Shown here one piece after another: positions 54,401 to 63,512 of a DNA stretch of 64,000 nt. Position numbers and translations under genes: made by a program. Under the pieces are notes generated by a model. The model saw only the letters and a program-made list of their open reading frames with translations. It was not told the origin of the DNA and ran no database searches. The DNA is from Actinobacteria bacterium OV320 (GTDB lineage Bacteria > Actinomycetota > Actinomycetes > Streptomycetales > Streptomycetaceae): positions 1 to 64,000 of the forward strand of contig LJCX01000036.1 of NCBI GenBank assembly GCA_001298545.1, read 5' to 3'. Numbering within the stretch: position 1 is the first letter of the stretch; each line of letters opens with the position of its first letter.

Positions 54401-54873
54401 ACTTCCACCCGCTGCTTGAGGCCGGTGTTGAACGCGGCGTACCCGTCCTTTTTGGGTGTTCTGAGGAAGGGCCGGATCAGGGTGACCAGGGCGCCGGAGA
54501 ATTCCTCGTGGTTGGTCAGGCGGGTGGTGCCGTCGTGGTTGGGGGAAAGGACGAAGGAGTGCTGGCCGTGGAACAGCTGCTTGAGGCCGAGCGTGCCGAC
54601 CCACCGCAGTTCCTGGCCAGGCGTCGCGACGGTGACCGTGGGCCTGAAGGTCATGCCCGGCATGCGCATCGTGAGCCGGTTTCCCACTTGAGCGGTTCCC
54701 TCGGCTGCGGAGAAGGTGCTCCACTCGCCGTAGGCGGCGAAGTCGGTGAGGACGTCCCACACCGCTTGCGGGGCGGCGTCGATGTCAGTAACGGCGGTGA
54801 GGACCGGCTTCCTGGTGGATTCCACTTCTGGCTGGTGCGGGAGGGGCGGGGGTTCGGCGAGCGGGTGGTCCAC
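54274..54873 (-). CDS. SRPBCC-domain protein with altered C-terminus
   Basis: 199 residues from GTG 54873; the family start is probably near residue 17. The SRPBCC fold is recognisable: VLTAVTDIDAAPQAVWDVL, YGEWSTF, ELRWVGTLG, HSFVLSPN and TRLTNHEEFSG. The normal protein would end near GLKQRVE (about residue 160). The remaining ~40 Arg/Gly/Ser-rich residues look read from the wrong frame of a neighbouring fragment. SRPBCC proteins bind or cyclise hydrophobic ligands. It is the third gene of the hydrolase-TetR-SRPBCC unit, 48 bases after tetR. Confidence 0.75.
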   Translation of the reverse strand: MDHPLAEPPPLPHQPEVESTRKPVLTAVTDIDAAPQAVWDVLTDFAAYGEWSTFSAAEGTAQVGNRLTMRMPGMTFRPTVTVATPGQELRWVGTLGLKQLFHGQHSFVLSPNHDGTTRLTNHEEFSGALVTLIRPFLRTPKKDGYAAFNTGLKQRVEVRTDGGHGAGSAARGRRSPSGAGRASGSGARGRGAQLAACRG

Positions 54874-54921
54874 CGGTGGCCGGTGGGGCCGGGGACTGGC
54901 GTGGAGCGCAGTCCACGTCGG

Positions 54922-55542
54922 TCAGAGCGTCACGCCCGGCGCGGCCCTGCTGGAGGGGGCGCTGTTGGTGCTGGTGGCCGTGGTCTCCTGCAGGCCGTGG
55001 TCGATGAAGTCGATCATCCAGGTGAAGCTGTCGTCGATGTCGGTGGCGAACTGGAACCCGCCGGCTGCTTCCAGGGATGCGTATCCGTGCAGGACGGTGC
55101 GCAGCATCCGCAGCGCGTGGATCTGCTGGTCGGGGTCGATCCGGTAGCCGTGCAGCATGGCCGCCCAGGAGTCGACCACCCGGTTGAGGGCGTCGATGAG
55201 GGGGTCGTCGGGTCCGGTCGGGCGGGCGGCGTTGGCTGCGGCGTATCGGCCGTGGTGGTCCTTGACGAACGTTCGCATCGCCTGTGCGCCGCGGGCCAGG
55301 GCTTCGGTGCCGGACCGGCCCTGGATGGCGTCGCGGATGGCGTCGGCGCACTGGTTCATGGCCAGGATGGCGATCCGGTGGGCGAGGTCGGTCTGGCCGG
55401 TGACGTGCTTGTACAACGAGGGGGTCTTGACCCCGAGCCGTTCGGCGACCAGGCCGATGCCGAGCTGGTCGAACCCGACCTCGTCGACCAGGGCGGCGGC
55501 GGCTTCGGTGACCGTCGCGGCGGTGAGTCCGGCCCTAGGCAC
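54922..55542 (-). CDS. TetR-family regulator with WHG-type C-terminal domain
   Basis: 206 residues, ATG 55542, overlapping the 3' end of the hydrolase gene by 8 bases. HTH (about 8-50): TVTEAAAALVDEVGFDQLG, then VAERLGVKTPSLYKHV. The C-terminal part carries HGYASLEAAGGF, typical of TetR_C_33 (WHG) members. Translational coupling to the hydrolase indicates one transcript. It likely represses the promoter at 56409-56437 through the flanking palindrome. Confidence 0.85.
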   Translation of the reverse strand: MPRAGLTAATVTEAAAALVDEVGFDQLGIGLVAERLGVKTPSLYKHVTGQTDLAHRIAILAMNQCADAIRDAIQGRSGTEALARGAQAMRTFVKDHHGRYAAANAARPTGPDDPLIDALNRVVDSWAAMLHGYRIDPDQQIHALRMLRTVLHGYASLEAAGGFQFATDIDDSFTWMIDFIDHGLQETTATSTNSAPSSRAAPGVTL

Positions 55543-56371
55543 GGGAGGCCGTCTTGGCCAGGAACGGCAGGGCCAGCGCGAGGACCTGGTCGGGGGTCTG
55601 GGCCTGCGGGTAGTGGCCGGCGCCGTCTATCACGGCCAGCTCGCCGAGGCCGGCGGGCAGGTCGGCGATGATCTTCGCCCCTTCGGCGCGGGGGTCGGCC
55701 CAGTCGGGGTCCAGGCTGCCTTCGACGATCAGGACCGGGCAGGTGACGTGGGCGAGCTGGGTGCCGGCGTCGGTGGGCTTGGACTTGCACATGTCCTGCA
55801 GGGCCTTCATCCGGCCGGGCTCACTCAGGGTGGCCTCAATGCGGGCCAGTTCGCTGTTCCAGTCGGCGGGCTTGGCCGGGTAGGCCACGTCGAGGTACTT
55901 CTTCCAGTCCGCCAGGCGTCCCCGGACGATGACCTGCGCCATCCGCGCGTACCCGGTCCGGAAGCGCTTGACCCGGATCAGCCCGCCCAGGTCGACCGGC
56001 TGCGCACGGGTGAACGGAGCCAGCTCGATCACTCCGCTGATCACGTCGGGCGCAGTGGCGGCCGCGATGGTCGCGGCGCCGCCGCTGATCGACTGCCCGA
56101 TGATCACGGCCGGGCCGCCGAGGTGACGCACGACGGCGACCAGATCTCCGGCGATGTCGGTGCGGCTGTAACCGTCCCAGCCGAGGCTGGACTCACCGCA
56201 CCCGCGGATGTCGACGTTCGCGACCCGGTAACCGGCGGCCACCAGGCCGGGAACGAGGAAGCGGTAGGAGTGCCGGCTGTCGCCGATACCGTGCGCCAGC
56301 ACGACCAGGGGACCCTCCCCGGTCACGTCGAAGGCGATGGTGTTCTTGCCGATTCTCAGGTGCTCGGTCAT
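55535..56371 (-). CDS. alpha/beta hydrolase
   Basis: 278 residues, ATG 56371 with GGGGGAC upstream. Oxyanion loop LAHGIGDSRHSY, nucleophile elbow GQSISGG (Ser94), acid in EGSLDPDW and His in DGAGHYPQAQ. A Ser nucleophile makes it an esterase, lactonase or C-C hydrolase type. First gene of a three-gene unit with a TetR regulator and an SRPBCC protein. Transcription starts from a strong -35/-10 pair embedded in a palindrome just upstream. Confidence 0.85.
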   Translation of the reverse strand: MTEHLRIGKNTIAFDVTGEGPLVVLAHGIGDSRHSYRFLVPGLVAAGYRVANVDIRGCGESSLGWDGYSRTDIAGDLVAVVRHLGGPAVIIGQSISGGAATIAAATAPDVISGVIELAPFTRAQPVDLGGLIRVKRFRTGYARMAQVIVRGRLADWKKYLDVAYPAKPADWNSELARIEATLSEPGRMKALQDMCKSKPTDAGTQLAHVTCPVLIVEGSLDPDWADPRAEGAKIIADLPAGLGELAVIDGAGHYPQAQTPDQVLALALPFLAKTASRA

Positions 56372-56388
56372 GCCGTCCCCCACCGAAG

Positions 56389-56437
56389 TAGCTAATGTCG
56401 TTAGCTGTAGACTAGTTACATTAGCTACGAAGGTCAA
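56389..56437 (-). promoter_or_regulatory. promoter within palindromic operator
   Basis: On the minus strand TTGACC-N17-TAGTCT (56437 to 56409) is a near-consensus housekeeping promoter. TAGCTAATGT (56389-56398) and ACATTAGCTA (56418-56427) are perfect 10-bp inverted arms bracketing the -10 box. AGCTAA-N5-TTAGCT (56390-56406) gives an additional nested repeat. TetR binding here would block the hydrolase operon. Confidence 0.8.
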
Positions 56438-57303
56438 CGCCACACCCAGCCGCGCTCGATCGGGGCCGGGCATCGGGAACGAAGTCCCCGCCGAACGCCT
56501 TCGGGCCTGGCTTCCCAGCGGGACTGGCCGCCCGGCGGGCCGGTGACCGTACCGTGGCACGCCTGCTCGGTGTCGCCGTCGTGATGGGAGCACGTCGCCG
56601 CGTCGATGTTCAGCAGGGTGCGCGTCATGGTGCTGGTCGGCGCGGACAGCTCCAGGGCGCGCTCCTGGCTGACGTGGGCGAGGCGGGTGTCCCCGAGCGT
56701 GGTGAAGGCGTGGCTGAGGTGGACGTGGTGCTTTTGCTCGCCGTACGTCAGCCAGGTCTCCGACCGCTCGCGCCCATCCGGTCGACGGCGTCGTGCGCGG
56801 TGGCCACGGCGGCGTCGACGTCACCGAGACCGAGATGGGCTTCGGCGAGCCGGGCCAGGTAGATGGCGTGGCCGCGGGGGGGAAGGCGTCGCCGTTGTAC
56901 GCCTCCTGGCTGGTGTGGACGGCGGAGGCTTCCAGGAAGTGGACGACGGCCCGCTTGGGGTTGCCCAGATTGAGGGCGGAGCTCCCGAGGAGCTGGTGGG
57001 CCTCACCGAGGTTGTATCAGTACACGCACGGGAGATCCCCCTCGATGGGAGCGGCGTGCTCGTAGGCGTGAAGGGCTGCGTTGGCGGACCGGTCGGCGGC
57101 TCGGCCATGGCGAGCTGGGTGTGGTAGCTGGGCGCGTAGACGCCCGCGATCCACCGGGACGCCTTCTCCTTGCGGTACGCCATCTGCCCGTACCCCATGC
57201 GCTGGTGCTGCTCGGCAACACGGAGCAGGTACGCCTCGGCCTTCGTCCCGCGCACGGCCAGCAGGTAGGCCAGCGGGTGGCGTTCGGCTGCGTCAGTGAT
57301 CAC
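56434..57303 (-). pseudogene. XRE/TPR-type regulator, broken
   Basis: From GTG 57303 the minus strand starts AERHPLAYLLAVRGTKAEAY, then KASRWIAGVYAPSYHTQLAMA, the N-terminal region of Streptomyces regulators with an HTH followed by TPR repeats. The frame then collapses. Later parts (HLSHAFTTLGDTRLAHVSQE-like sequence and MTRTLLNIDAATCSHHDGD near 56600) are TPR pieces in other frames. Several indels and probably a large deletion separate them. Confidence 0.65.
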
Positions 57304-57508
57304 GGACCCATCCCTTTCGCGGGCGCGGGCGACACCAGTCTTCCGGCTCCCGGCGGGCGGGGGAAGGCTGCCCGGGGTGAACGGCAACCGGCGGCAACGA
57401 CCCGCAACAGGCGGCAACGCTCCCGCTCTGTGAGGCAGTTGGCGCCTGCGGTGTCCTTGCGCGGCTGCCCGTCAGGGCCGCGTTTCGACGACGTGTCAGG
57501 AGGACCCG

Positions 57509-57784
57509 ATGGCTACCACATTCCCCGCAGCCGTCATGGCGGCGCAGACCGGCCCTGGGCGGGCGGAGGTGCTTGACCAGGTCGCCCGGCTGGTCGACCT
57601 GAAGGAGTCCGCGATCGAGCAGATGCGGGCTGAGGCGCTGGGGGCGCCGACGCGCGGCGTCGTCGCGTATGGCGAGTACCAGTCCGGCGGCTGGTGGATT
57701 GCGGCGCTGATGAACCACTCCGACTCCGGTGATCCGCACGACGTCGTCATCGGCGACGGACGCCCCCAGCCCACGCTGAGGTCA
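57509..57784 (+). pseudogene. N-terminal fragment, possibly aspartyl/asparaginyl hydroxylase-like
   Basis: ATG 57509 has a perfect AGGAGG. About 90 residues (FPAAVMAAQTGPGRAEVLDQ, then LGAPTRGVVAYGEYQSGGWW) look well conserved; the downstream HxD iron-binding half expected for the hydroxylase family is missing. After about 57784 the frame reads through unrelated Arg/Pro-rich sequence to 57964. Family assignment is from memory of the N-terminal pattern and is tentative. Confidence 0.45.
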
Positions 57785-58211
57785 GGACGGGGAGGGTGCC
57801 CACTGATCAGCTGGTATCGGCACGTTCGGCCTGGGCTTTGGTCTGTGCGAGGCCCTGCCCGAGGCCACCCTCCACGCCCGGAAGTTCTGCACCACTCGAT
57901 GCCGCGCACGAGCCCAGGTCCTGCGCAACCGCGGACTGATGCCCGGCCGGCCCACGCCCCCTGATCCCGGGCCTCGCCCCCCGCGTCCAGATCTCCCCGG
58001 CGACGCGTCGGTTATGAGCCTCACATCCCGTTTTCCCTGGTAGACGTGCTGGGCTGTCCAGGTGTGAGGCGAGGGTTCACCTCGCGCTGTCCACCTCAGC
58101 TGTCCTTTGACAGGCGATCTTGACCGATTGACAGGTGAGTTTGGCCGCTGGGCTCAAGGAGCCAGCTCGTCTGCGGGATCGGTGTCAGCGGTCCCTGGGA
58201 GCATACGGATC
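57785..58211 (+). other. remnant sequence and leader of HEAT-repeat gene
   Basis: A coding-like scrap (ARKFCTTRCRARAQVLRNRG) near 57870-57940 is unidentified. TTGACAGG occurs twice 21 bases apart (58107-58114 and 58128-58135) upstream of the HEAT gene. Confidence 0.45.
58107..58135 (+). promoter_or_regulatory. two TTGACAGG direct repeats, 21 bases apart
   Basis: The spacing equals two helical turns, which suits a dimeric activator or tandem -35 boxes. They lie about 80-105 bases upstream of the HEAT-protein start. Confidence 0.4.
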
Positions 58212-59540
58212 ATGAAACGATCCGACGATCTCTTGGCAGGGCTGGACGACATCGACTGGGCAGCCCTGGGGCACGCCTACGGCAGCGCCGAGGACGTGCC
58301 CGGCCAGCTCCGGACGGTGTGCGGGCCGGACCAGGAGGCCCGGGAGAACGCCTTCCGCAGCCTGTTCAGCAACATCTTCCACCAGGGCACGCGGTACTCG
58401 GCCTCTCCGTACGCCGTGCCGTTCCTCGCCCGAATTGCTGTCGCAGGGCCGGCCGGCGCCCGGGCCGACGCGCTGCTGCTGCTGACCCGTCTGGCTATTG
58501 ATTGGCACGACGAGTACAACCTCCCGTTCGGCATCGACACCGCCGCGTGGCGCGCCGCAGCCATCAGTCCCGAAGAAAATCTGCGCTGGTACGACCAGCA
58601 GATCGCCGCCGAGACCGACGAGGAGCGGCTCAAGAACTTGCGCGAGGGACGGGCGTACTGTGCGGCCGGGCACCCCGTCGATGCCCGCGAGGGCGCACTG
58701 CGCTCCTATGACGCGGTCCGCGCCCAGCTTCCCGTCCTGCTCGAACTGCTCGGCGACCGGGACCCGGAGATCCGCACCAAGACCGCGTACCTCCTCGGCT
58801 GGTTCCCCGAGGAGGCCGACGCCATCCTGCTCCCGTTGCTGGCCTGCCTCGACGGCGAGCGGGACCCGGTCTGCGTCGCCACGTTCCTCGTCGCGGTCGG
58901 GCTGCTCGCCGACCACGACCCGGACGGCCGGGTCCGGCACCACCTCGACCACGAGCACCCCTTGCCGCGCTGGGCCGCCGCCACCGCCCTGACCCGCTTG
59001 CTGGTCGCGCACCCGGCTGCCGCGCCCGGCCTGCCGCCGGCGGAGCGCATCGCCGCCGAGCTGGCGGCCTTCGGCGCCGGGCCGGCCCTCGAGTCCGCCA
59101 CCGCCCACCATGCCGGCGACCTGCACAGCTACACCGTCCGAAGCCTGCTGCACCTGATGGGCGCCACCGAGGACCCGGACGGGGTTCTCCTGGAGATCGT
59201 CCGCGCCCTGCCCCATCTCGAGAAGACCGGAGTCGTGCCCCGCCCGTTGGCAGTCTGCGCCGAGAACCTGCTGGAAGCCCTGTTCGAACCCACGGACACC
59301 ACAACGGTGTTCACCGAGCTCTCGCCTGGACGCCAGAAGCTGCTGAAGGTCCTGGCCGAGCTGCTGACCGCCGAGGACTTCCAGCCCGTGCCGTTCGGCT
59401 CAGACCTTCACGAGCAGTTCACCCAGTACGGCCTCCCCGGCACCCGCCCCGCCCTCCGCGCCTACGTCGGCCTGTCCACCGAAGGCGAGGACCCCAGCGC
59501 TCCCCTACCCGACCCCTGGGAACCATTCCGCAACCACTGA
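58212..59540 (+). CDS. HEAT-repeat domain protein
   Basis: 442 residues, ATG 58212 (earlier in-frame GTGs not supported). Alpha-alpha repeats are visible: YAVPFLARIAVAGPAGARADALLLL, LPVLLELLGDRDPEIRTKTAYLLGW, ILLPLLACLDGERDPVCVATFLVAVGLL and PLPRWAAATALTRLL. This is the repeat pattern of HEAT/PBS-lyase-like scaffolds. Such proteins act as protein-binding platforms. No catalytic domain. It is free-standing in a decayed region, with tandem TTGACAGG boxes upstream. Confidence 0.78.
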   Translation: MKRSDDLLAGLDDIDWAALGHAYGSAEDVPGQLRTVCGPDQEARENAFRSLFSNIFHQGTRYSASPYAVPFLARIAVAGPAGARADALLLLTRLAIDWHDEYNLPFGIDTAAWRAAAISPEENLRWYDQQIAAETDEERLKNLREGRAYCAAGHPVDAREGALRSYDAVRAQLPVLLELLGDRDPEIRTKTAYLLGWFPEEADAILLPLLACLDGERDPVCVATFLVAVGLLADHDPDGRVRHHLDHEHPLPRWAAATALTRLLVAHPAAAPGLPPAERIAAELAAFGAGPALESATAHHAGDLHSYTVRSLLHLMGATEDPDGVLLEIVRALPHLEKTGVVPRPLAVCAENLLEALFEPTDTTTVFTELSPGRQKLLKVLAELLTAEDFQPVPFGSDLHEQFTQYGLPGTRPALRAYVGLSTEGEDPSAPLPDPWEPFRNH

Positions 59541-59819
59541 TCCCACCGTCCCTCACCGGTGGCAGGAGTCGTTTACGAAGCCACTTACGGAGGCGATTTC
59601 CTCGTCCGCGGCCCCCTATCGCCCGCAATGCGCGGCTTCCTAACCAGGCAGGGTGTTGACCGTGCGCGCTGGGAGAAGAGGCGGGGTTAGCGGCCTCGGT
59701 CCGCGCTGCTCGTCAGCGTGGGCTGCGTGGGTGGGGAACGTGTTGCTCGGTTTCTCTGATGATGTGTGCAGGCGCGGGGCCGTGCGATTCCGCCCGCCCA
59801 GCAAGCCCTAGGAGGGCTC
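59541..59819 (+). other. intergenic, no gene recognised
   Basis: About 280 bases between two co-directional genes. No hairpin of note. Confidence 0.5.
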
Positions 59820-60149
59820 ATGCGCCACGTTCAGCCGGCGAAGTTCATTCCGCCGTTCTTCTCCGACAGCGTCGAGCAAGCGCTCGGCGACCTGGGAACC
59901 CACCAGCTGCTGGAAGCAGCCCTGTACGCCCTGAGTCTGGACCTGTCGCCGCGGGATGCCGAGGAGTTGCGTCTGGCTCTTGAGTACGTCGTGCGGGTGG
60001 ACCATAAGGCCGAGCTGATCACCGACGGGGGCTTCCGTAGGGAGGTGCCTTCCGAGGTGGCGCCAGATAAGCGCGAGTTGGTGCGGCAGGCCATTGCGCG
60101 CGCCTTCTGGGTGCGGGCCGAACTGCGCCGGCTCGACGTGACGCCGTAA
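59820..60149 (+). CDS. small conserved hypothetical protein
   Basis: 109 residues. ATG 59820 directly follows TAGGAGGGCTC, so this start is chosen over GTG 59766. All-helical, soluble, with alternating LLEAALYALSLDLSPRDAEELRLALEYV and RELVRQAIARAFWVRAELRRL segments. No signal peptide or motif known to me. Good ribosome binding site and codon bias make it a real gene. Confidence 0.65.
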   Translation: MRHVQPAKFIPPFFSDSVEQALGDLGTHQLLEAALYALSLDLSPRDAEELRLALEYVVRVDHKAELITDGGFRREVPSEVAPDKRELVRQAIARAFWVRAELRRLDVTP

Positions 60150-60218
60150 CTATCAGTGGCCCCGGCCTTGACGCACCGGCCGGGGTCTCTGGTTCTGACC
60201 GGCATTTTGCGGATGCCG

Positions 60219-60662
60219 CTATAGGACGTTCCGGCCAGCGTAAATGGCCCGCACTCGCGCCCCAATGGCGTTGTGGACCTCGGCCGTCTGGTTGTGCAAG
60301 CGACTCATTCCGTGATCACCACCGCCCTCGAAAATCAAGGCGTTGAGGGCATAGAAGTCGTCTACGGCTCGGTGAGCTGCGGCTCTGATCTCATCTACCA
60401 GGATGTAGCCGACCTGAGCTTCAGCCGCGCCGATGGCGGCTTCTGAGGCATCATGCGCCTGCATCCGACGTTCGGGGGCGTCGGCGTCCAAGCTGTTGGT
60501 ATCCCCCAGATGCCGGAACTTGCGGTCTGCCTGTTCCACCGAGCCGCAGACGAAGCGCCGGACCGTCAGCCGGATCACAAAGCCCTGCTCAGCGAGCGGA
60601 AGGTCCTTCAGCCTGCGCTGGTACCGGTCGTGGACCCGGCCCGAGAGCACTCTCCGGGCCAT
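60219..60662 (-). pseudogene. ISL3 transposase zinc-finger fragment fused to a hypothetical protein
   Basis: Minus-strand frame of 147 residues. Residues 8-45 (GRVHDRYQRRLKDLPLAEQG, then FVIRLTVRRFVCGS) match the N-terminal zinc-finger region of ISL3-family transposases, but the paired Cys upstream are in another frame. Residues ~65-147 are a different protein (MQAHDASEAAIGAAEAQVG, then HRAVDDFYALNALIFEGGG) that may be a separate small helical gene starting near 60461. The fusion suggests an insertion into, and loss of, its 5' end. Confidence 0.5.
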
Positions 60663-60906
60663 CCCGCTGGCTCCCGAAGAGCTTCAGCAACACTCATGCG
60701 GGCCCGACCACAGCCAACCGTGCACGAGGTCGTTAGGGCGCGAACCTCGTTGGAAGCAGTGGCGGGGTGGGGTTTGCCTAAAGCGCTGCGTGAGGATCCC
60801 CGGCGTACTGGAATTGCCTGACAGGGGTGCGGCCTCAGGGACGTGCCGCGGGGCATTTGAGGGGGCGGGCATGGGCGGTATCGGATGGCAACGGCTTCCT
60901 GACGAT

Positions 60907-61203
60907 CTACCGGACGAGGCCCGTGAGCTCGCCGGGCTGGGACATGAGCGAGCGCAGGACGCCGAGCAGGGCGGCCTGGCCGAAGTGCATTGCCCAATTG
61001 ACCGGCGGCGGCTGTGCGGCTACCCGATCGAGAATCCCGTCCGACGCGCGCACCTCAAGATCGGCTACTGGGGAGCCCCGCACCGTCATCCGACTGCTTT
61101 TCAGAGGGACCTCGACCAGCACGAGATCCCTCGGCCCACCTCCTGGCGACGCCTTGGCATCTGACCTCGACGCCTTCAAGATCCCCGAGTCAAGTTCGGA
61201 CAC
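60907..61203 (-). pseudogene. fragment of conserved membrane-associated hypothetical
   Basis: DLVLVEVPLKSSRMTVRG and QPPPVNWAMHFGQAALLGVL look like a piece of a conserved actinobacterial protein; the usual continuation is missing after LMSQPGEL. The third 41-bp element lies inside the frame. Both ends appear truncated. Confidence 0.4.
61024..61064 (-). repeat. 41-bp dispersed element, copy 3 (reversed)
   Basis: Reverse complement of the element at 20313 and 21105: same length, same CCGATCTTGAG and TCTCGATCGG ends, variable centre. About 40 kb away and in the opposite orientation, within a decayed reading frame. Confidence 0.8.
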
Positions 61204-62401
61204 CGCAGAATTCGGCGTCGACGAGGCGCTGTTCGTGGATGTTCCAGTCGCCGTTGAAGTTCAGCGACAGCACGTGATCTCCGTCTGCCGTCGCCATGGT
61301 CTGCGAGATGGAGCCCTGAATGCCGCCGTTGTGCCCCCATATCTCGGTACCGCACGACAACGTCATCCTCATCAGTCCCAGGCCGTAGGAGAAGGTGGGC
61401 ATGTTCTTGATCGAGACGGTCGTCATCATCTCCTTCAGTTGAGGCTCCTCCAGGAGCCGACCGGAGAACAGGGCCCGGTAGAACCGGTTGAGGTCTTGAT
61501 TGCTGGAGATCATCTCTCCTGCGGCGCCCGCGAATGAGGGGTTGAGTTCGGTGACGTCGTAGGTCGCGCTGTTCGGCTCTCCCGGCCCGGCAAGCTCCCC
61601 GGTCAGCTTCGAGTAGGCGCGTCCGCTGGGTCCGGGGACGCGGGCGCGGGTGCCCGGCAGACTGGTGGAATCCAGGTGCAGGGGGCGCAGGATGCGCTGC
61701 TCGATCTCGTAGGCGTAGGAGTGGCCGGTAGCCTTCTGGATCACCATGGAGGCGATGACGTAGTTGGTGTCGGAATAGCTCCAGTCGTCGCCGGGGGCAA
61801 AGGCCGGGCGGTGTGTCATGGCGAGTCGGACGATCTGGGAGGGCGTCCAGGTGGCGTAGCGGTACTTGAAGAAGTCGGTGCCGAACTCCTTGCGCTTGAA
61901 TTCCTCGTCATCGGTGTAGCTGTAGATGCCGCTGGTGTGGTTGAGGATCTGCCGTAGCGTGATCTCGCCGCCGTCGTGCCCGTTGCCCTGCACCAGGCCC
62001 GGCAGCCAGTGGTCCACCGTGTCGTCCAGGCTCAGCTTCCCCTCCTCCTCCAACTGAAGCATCGACGTGGCCACGAACGTCTTGGTGATCGAACCGACCC
62101 GGAAGCGGTCATCGGCCTGCGGCTTGCGGCCGGTTGCCAGATCCGCAGTGCCCGCAACTCCCGCCCAGATGTCGCGCCCCTGCTCGACGAGCACGATGCC
62201 CCCGGGCGCCCCGTCCTGGACGACCGAGTCCAGGGCCGCCCGGGTGGCCGCGTGCCCGCCTCGTGTCGCGGAAGCGTCCGCCCTGCCGACAGCCGACGCC
62301 GGCAGGGCGAGACCGGCGCTCATCACGACCGTGGCGACCGCCCCGACGACAGCGACCCGCAGCCTGTGCTCCCCCCGGCTGCGGCCACCCCTCGTGGACA
62401 T
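61190..62401 (-). CDS. secreted serine hydrolase (class C beta-lactamase/DD-peptidase fold)
   Basis: 403 residues, ATG 62401. Signal peptide with a VAVVGAVATVVMSAGLALPA core, ending near ASA (residue 37). SxxK is SITK (S104, K107), YxN is the Tyr-Ser-Asp region YSDTNY, and the third motif is HNG (GHNGG) near 360. The layout is that of D-alanyl-D-alanine carboxypeptidases of the R61/EstB family; class C beta-lactamases share it. It is exported and could trim cell-wall peptides or hydrolyse esters. Intact in a pseudogene-rich zone. Confidence 0.87.
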   Translation of the reverse strand: MSTRGGRSRGEHRLRVAVVGAVATVVMSAGLALPASAVGRADASATRGGHAATRAALDSVVQDGAPGGIVLVEQGRDIWAGVAGTADLATGRKPQADDRFRVGSITKTFVATSMLQLEEEGKLSLDDTVDHWLPGLVQGNGHDGGEITLRQILNHTSGIYSYTDDEEFKRKEFGTDFFKYRYATWTPSQIVRLAMTHRPAFAPGDDWSYSDTNYVIASMVIQKATGHSYAYEIEQRILRPLHLDSTSLPGTRARVPGPSGRAYSKLTGELAGPGEPNSATYDVTELNPSFAGAAGEMISSNQDLNRFYRALFSGRLLEEPQLKEMMTTVSIKNMPTFSYGLGLMRMTLSCGTEIWGHNGGIQGSISQTMATADGDHVLSLNFNGDWNIHEQRLVDAEFCGVRT

Positions 62402-62954
62402 ACGTGACCCGTTGGCTGCGTATCCGTGCTCGTACAAGGAAAAATCCCGTCACTGGTGGGGGACGACCTGATCTGGACCCAGTATTTTCGATCAAGGTCC
62501 GGACCGGGATACCGCCAACCACCTGCTTGAAGGTGGGGTTACCCCCCCCACCAGCCGGGGGACGACGGAGGTTCAAAGACGGGATCTGAACGACGAGCGA
62601 GGTGGCGTGTCACGCCCAGCCGATGCCCAGATGATCGATTCCAAGGGTTGAGTGAGATGCCGAGTGTCTGTCTGTCTCGCCCAACTGACTTCTGACCGGC
62701 GCCTTGTCGAGCACCTGCGTCCGGACCCAGGCTTGCTGGAGGGACTGAGCCGCACGGCCATCGATACCTGGAAATTCCTTCGTCCGTGCCGCCGTCCGGA
62801 TGATGAGGTGGCACGGTGATGAAGAACCACGATGAGGCCGCGAGTGTCCGACCGTTGACGCTGGCTTGGGTGGGGCGGCGCCTGGAGGCCGGCGAACGGA
62901 TCTCAAAGCCGAGGAGCTGCACGGCGGCATCACCGCCGAGATGCGGCAGCCTCC
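62402..62954 (+). other. no intact gene; remnant sequence
   Basis: Upstream of the serine hydrolase. Contains low-conservation frames on both strands only. Its promoter probably lies near 62420-62520. Confidence 0.45.
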
Positions 62955-63155
62955 TGGGGGCGCCTTGGACCGTTCCGCCTACTCCGAGGTGCGCCCCGAG
63001 ATGGGGGCAGTAGGGGCGGTTCGCGTGGAGGGCGCCCTGAGCCGTGCGCCACAGGACCACGTCCTGACGCCCCAGCCTCCGGGTGGCGACCCGGCCGGGC
63101 TTCACCTCGCCGGAGAGGCCCATGTAGAACCATCCGTCCGGAACGGGCAGGGGGC
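62955..63155 (-). pseudogene. Rieske [2Fe-2S] protein, N-terminal fragment
   Basis: PLPVPDGWFYMGLSGEVKPG, then QDVVLWRTAQGALHANRPYC and PHLGAHLG carry the first half of a Rieske cluster motif (CPHLGAH). The second C-x2-H, expected about 17 residues later, is absent because the sequence diverges after GTVQGA. It resembles the N-terminus of ring-hydroxylating oxygenase alpha subunits. Dead fragment. Confidence 0.65.
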
Positions 63156-63261
63156 CGGCTCCCGGCGGACAGGCAGGGCCCGACCATGGTCACAGTGCGA
63201 CAACACGTCCCCCGACCGGCCCGATAGGCCCGCCGACAACCCCACTAGCGGCACCCGGGTT

Positions 63262-63511
63262 CCACCGGGTGTTCGTACCGGGCGGGCAGTTGATGCTCGT
63301 CTTCCAGGTCGGTGACGACCAGGGTCACCGCGCCGAGGCGTTCGGCAAAGCCATCTGCGTCGACTGGTACCGGCAGCAACCGGACGAGATCGCAGGACTG
63401 CTGCGACGCGCCGGGTTCGAAGTCTGGGCTACGACTACCCGCCAGCCGGACTCTGCCGAGAAGACACCGCAGGGTTACGTACTGGCGCGCAAGCCCGTGG
63501 CCGAGTCGTGA
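63262..63511 (+). pseudogene. SAM-dependent methyltransferase, C-terminal fragment
   Basis: FHRVFVPGGQLMLVFQVGDD, then WYRQQPDEIAGLLRRAGFEV and YVLARKP form the C-terminal third of class I methyltransferases (post-motif III region). The SAM-binding motif I is missing upstream. Frame and C-terminus are intact. Confidence 0.65.
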
Positions 63512-63512
63512 A

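Noticed and set aside
62470..62520. Possible fourth copy of the 41-bp element
   Set aside because: It shares only a CCGGGAT/GATCAAGG-like resemblance; ends and length do not match.
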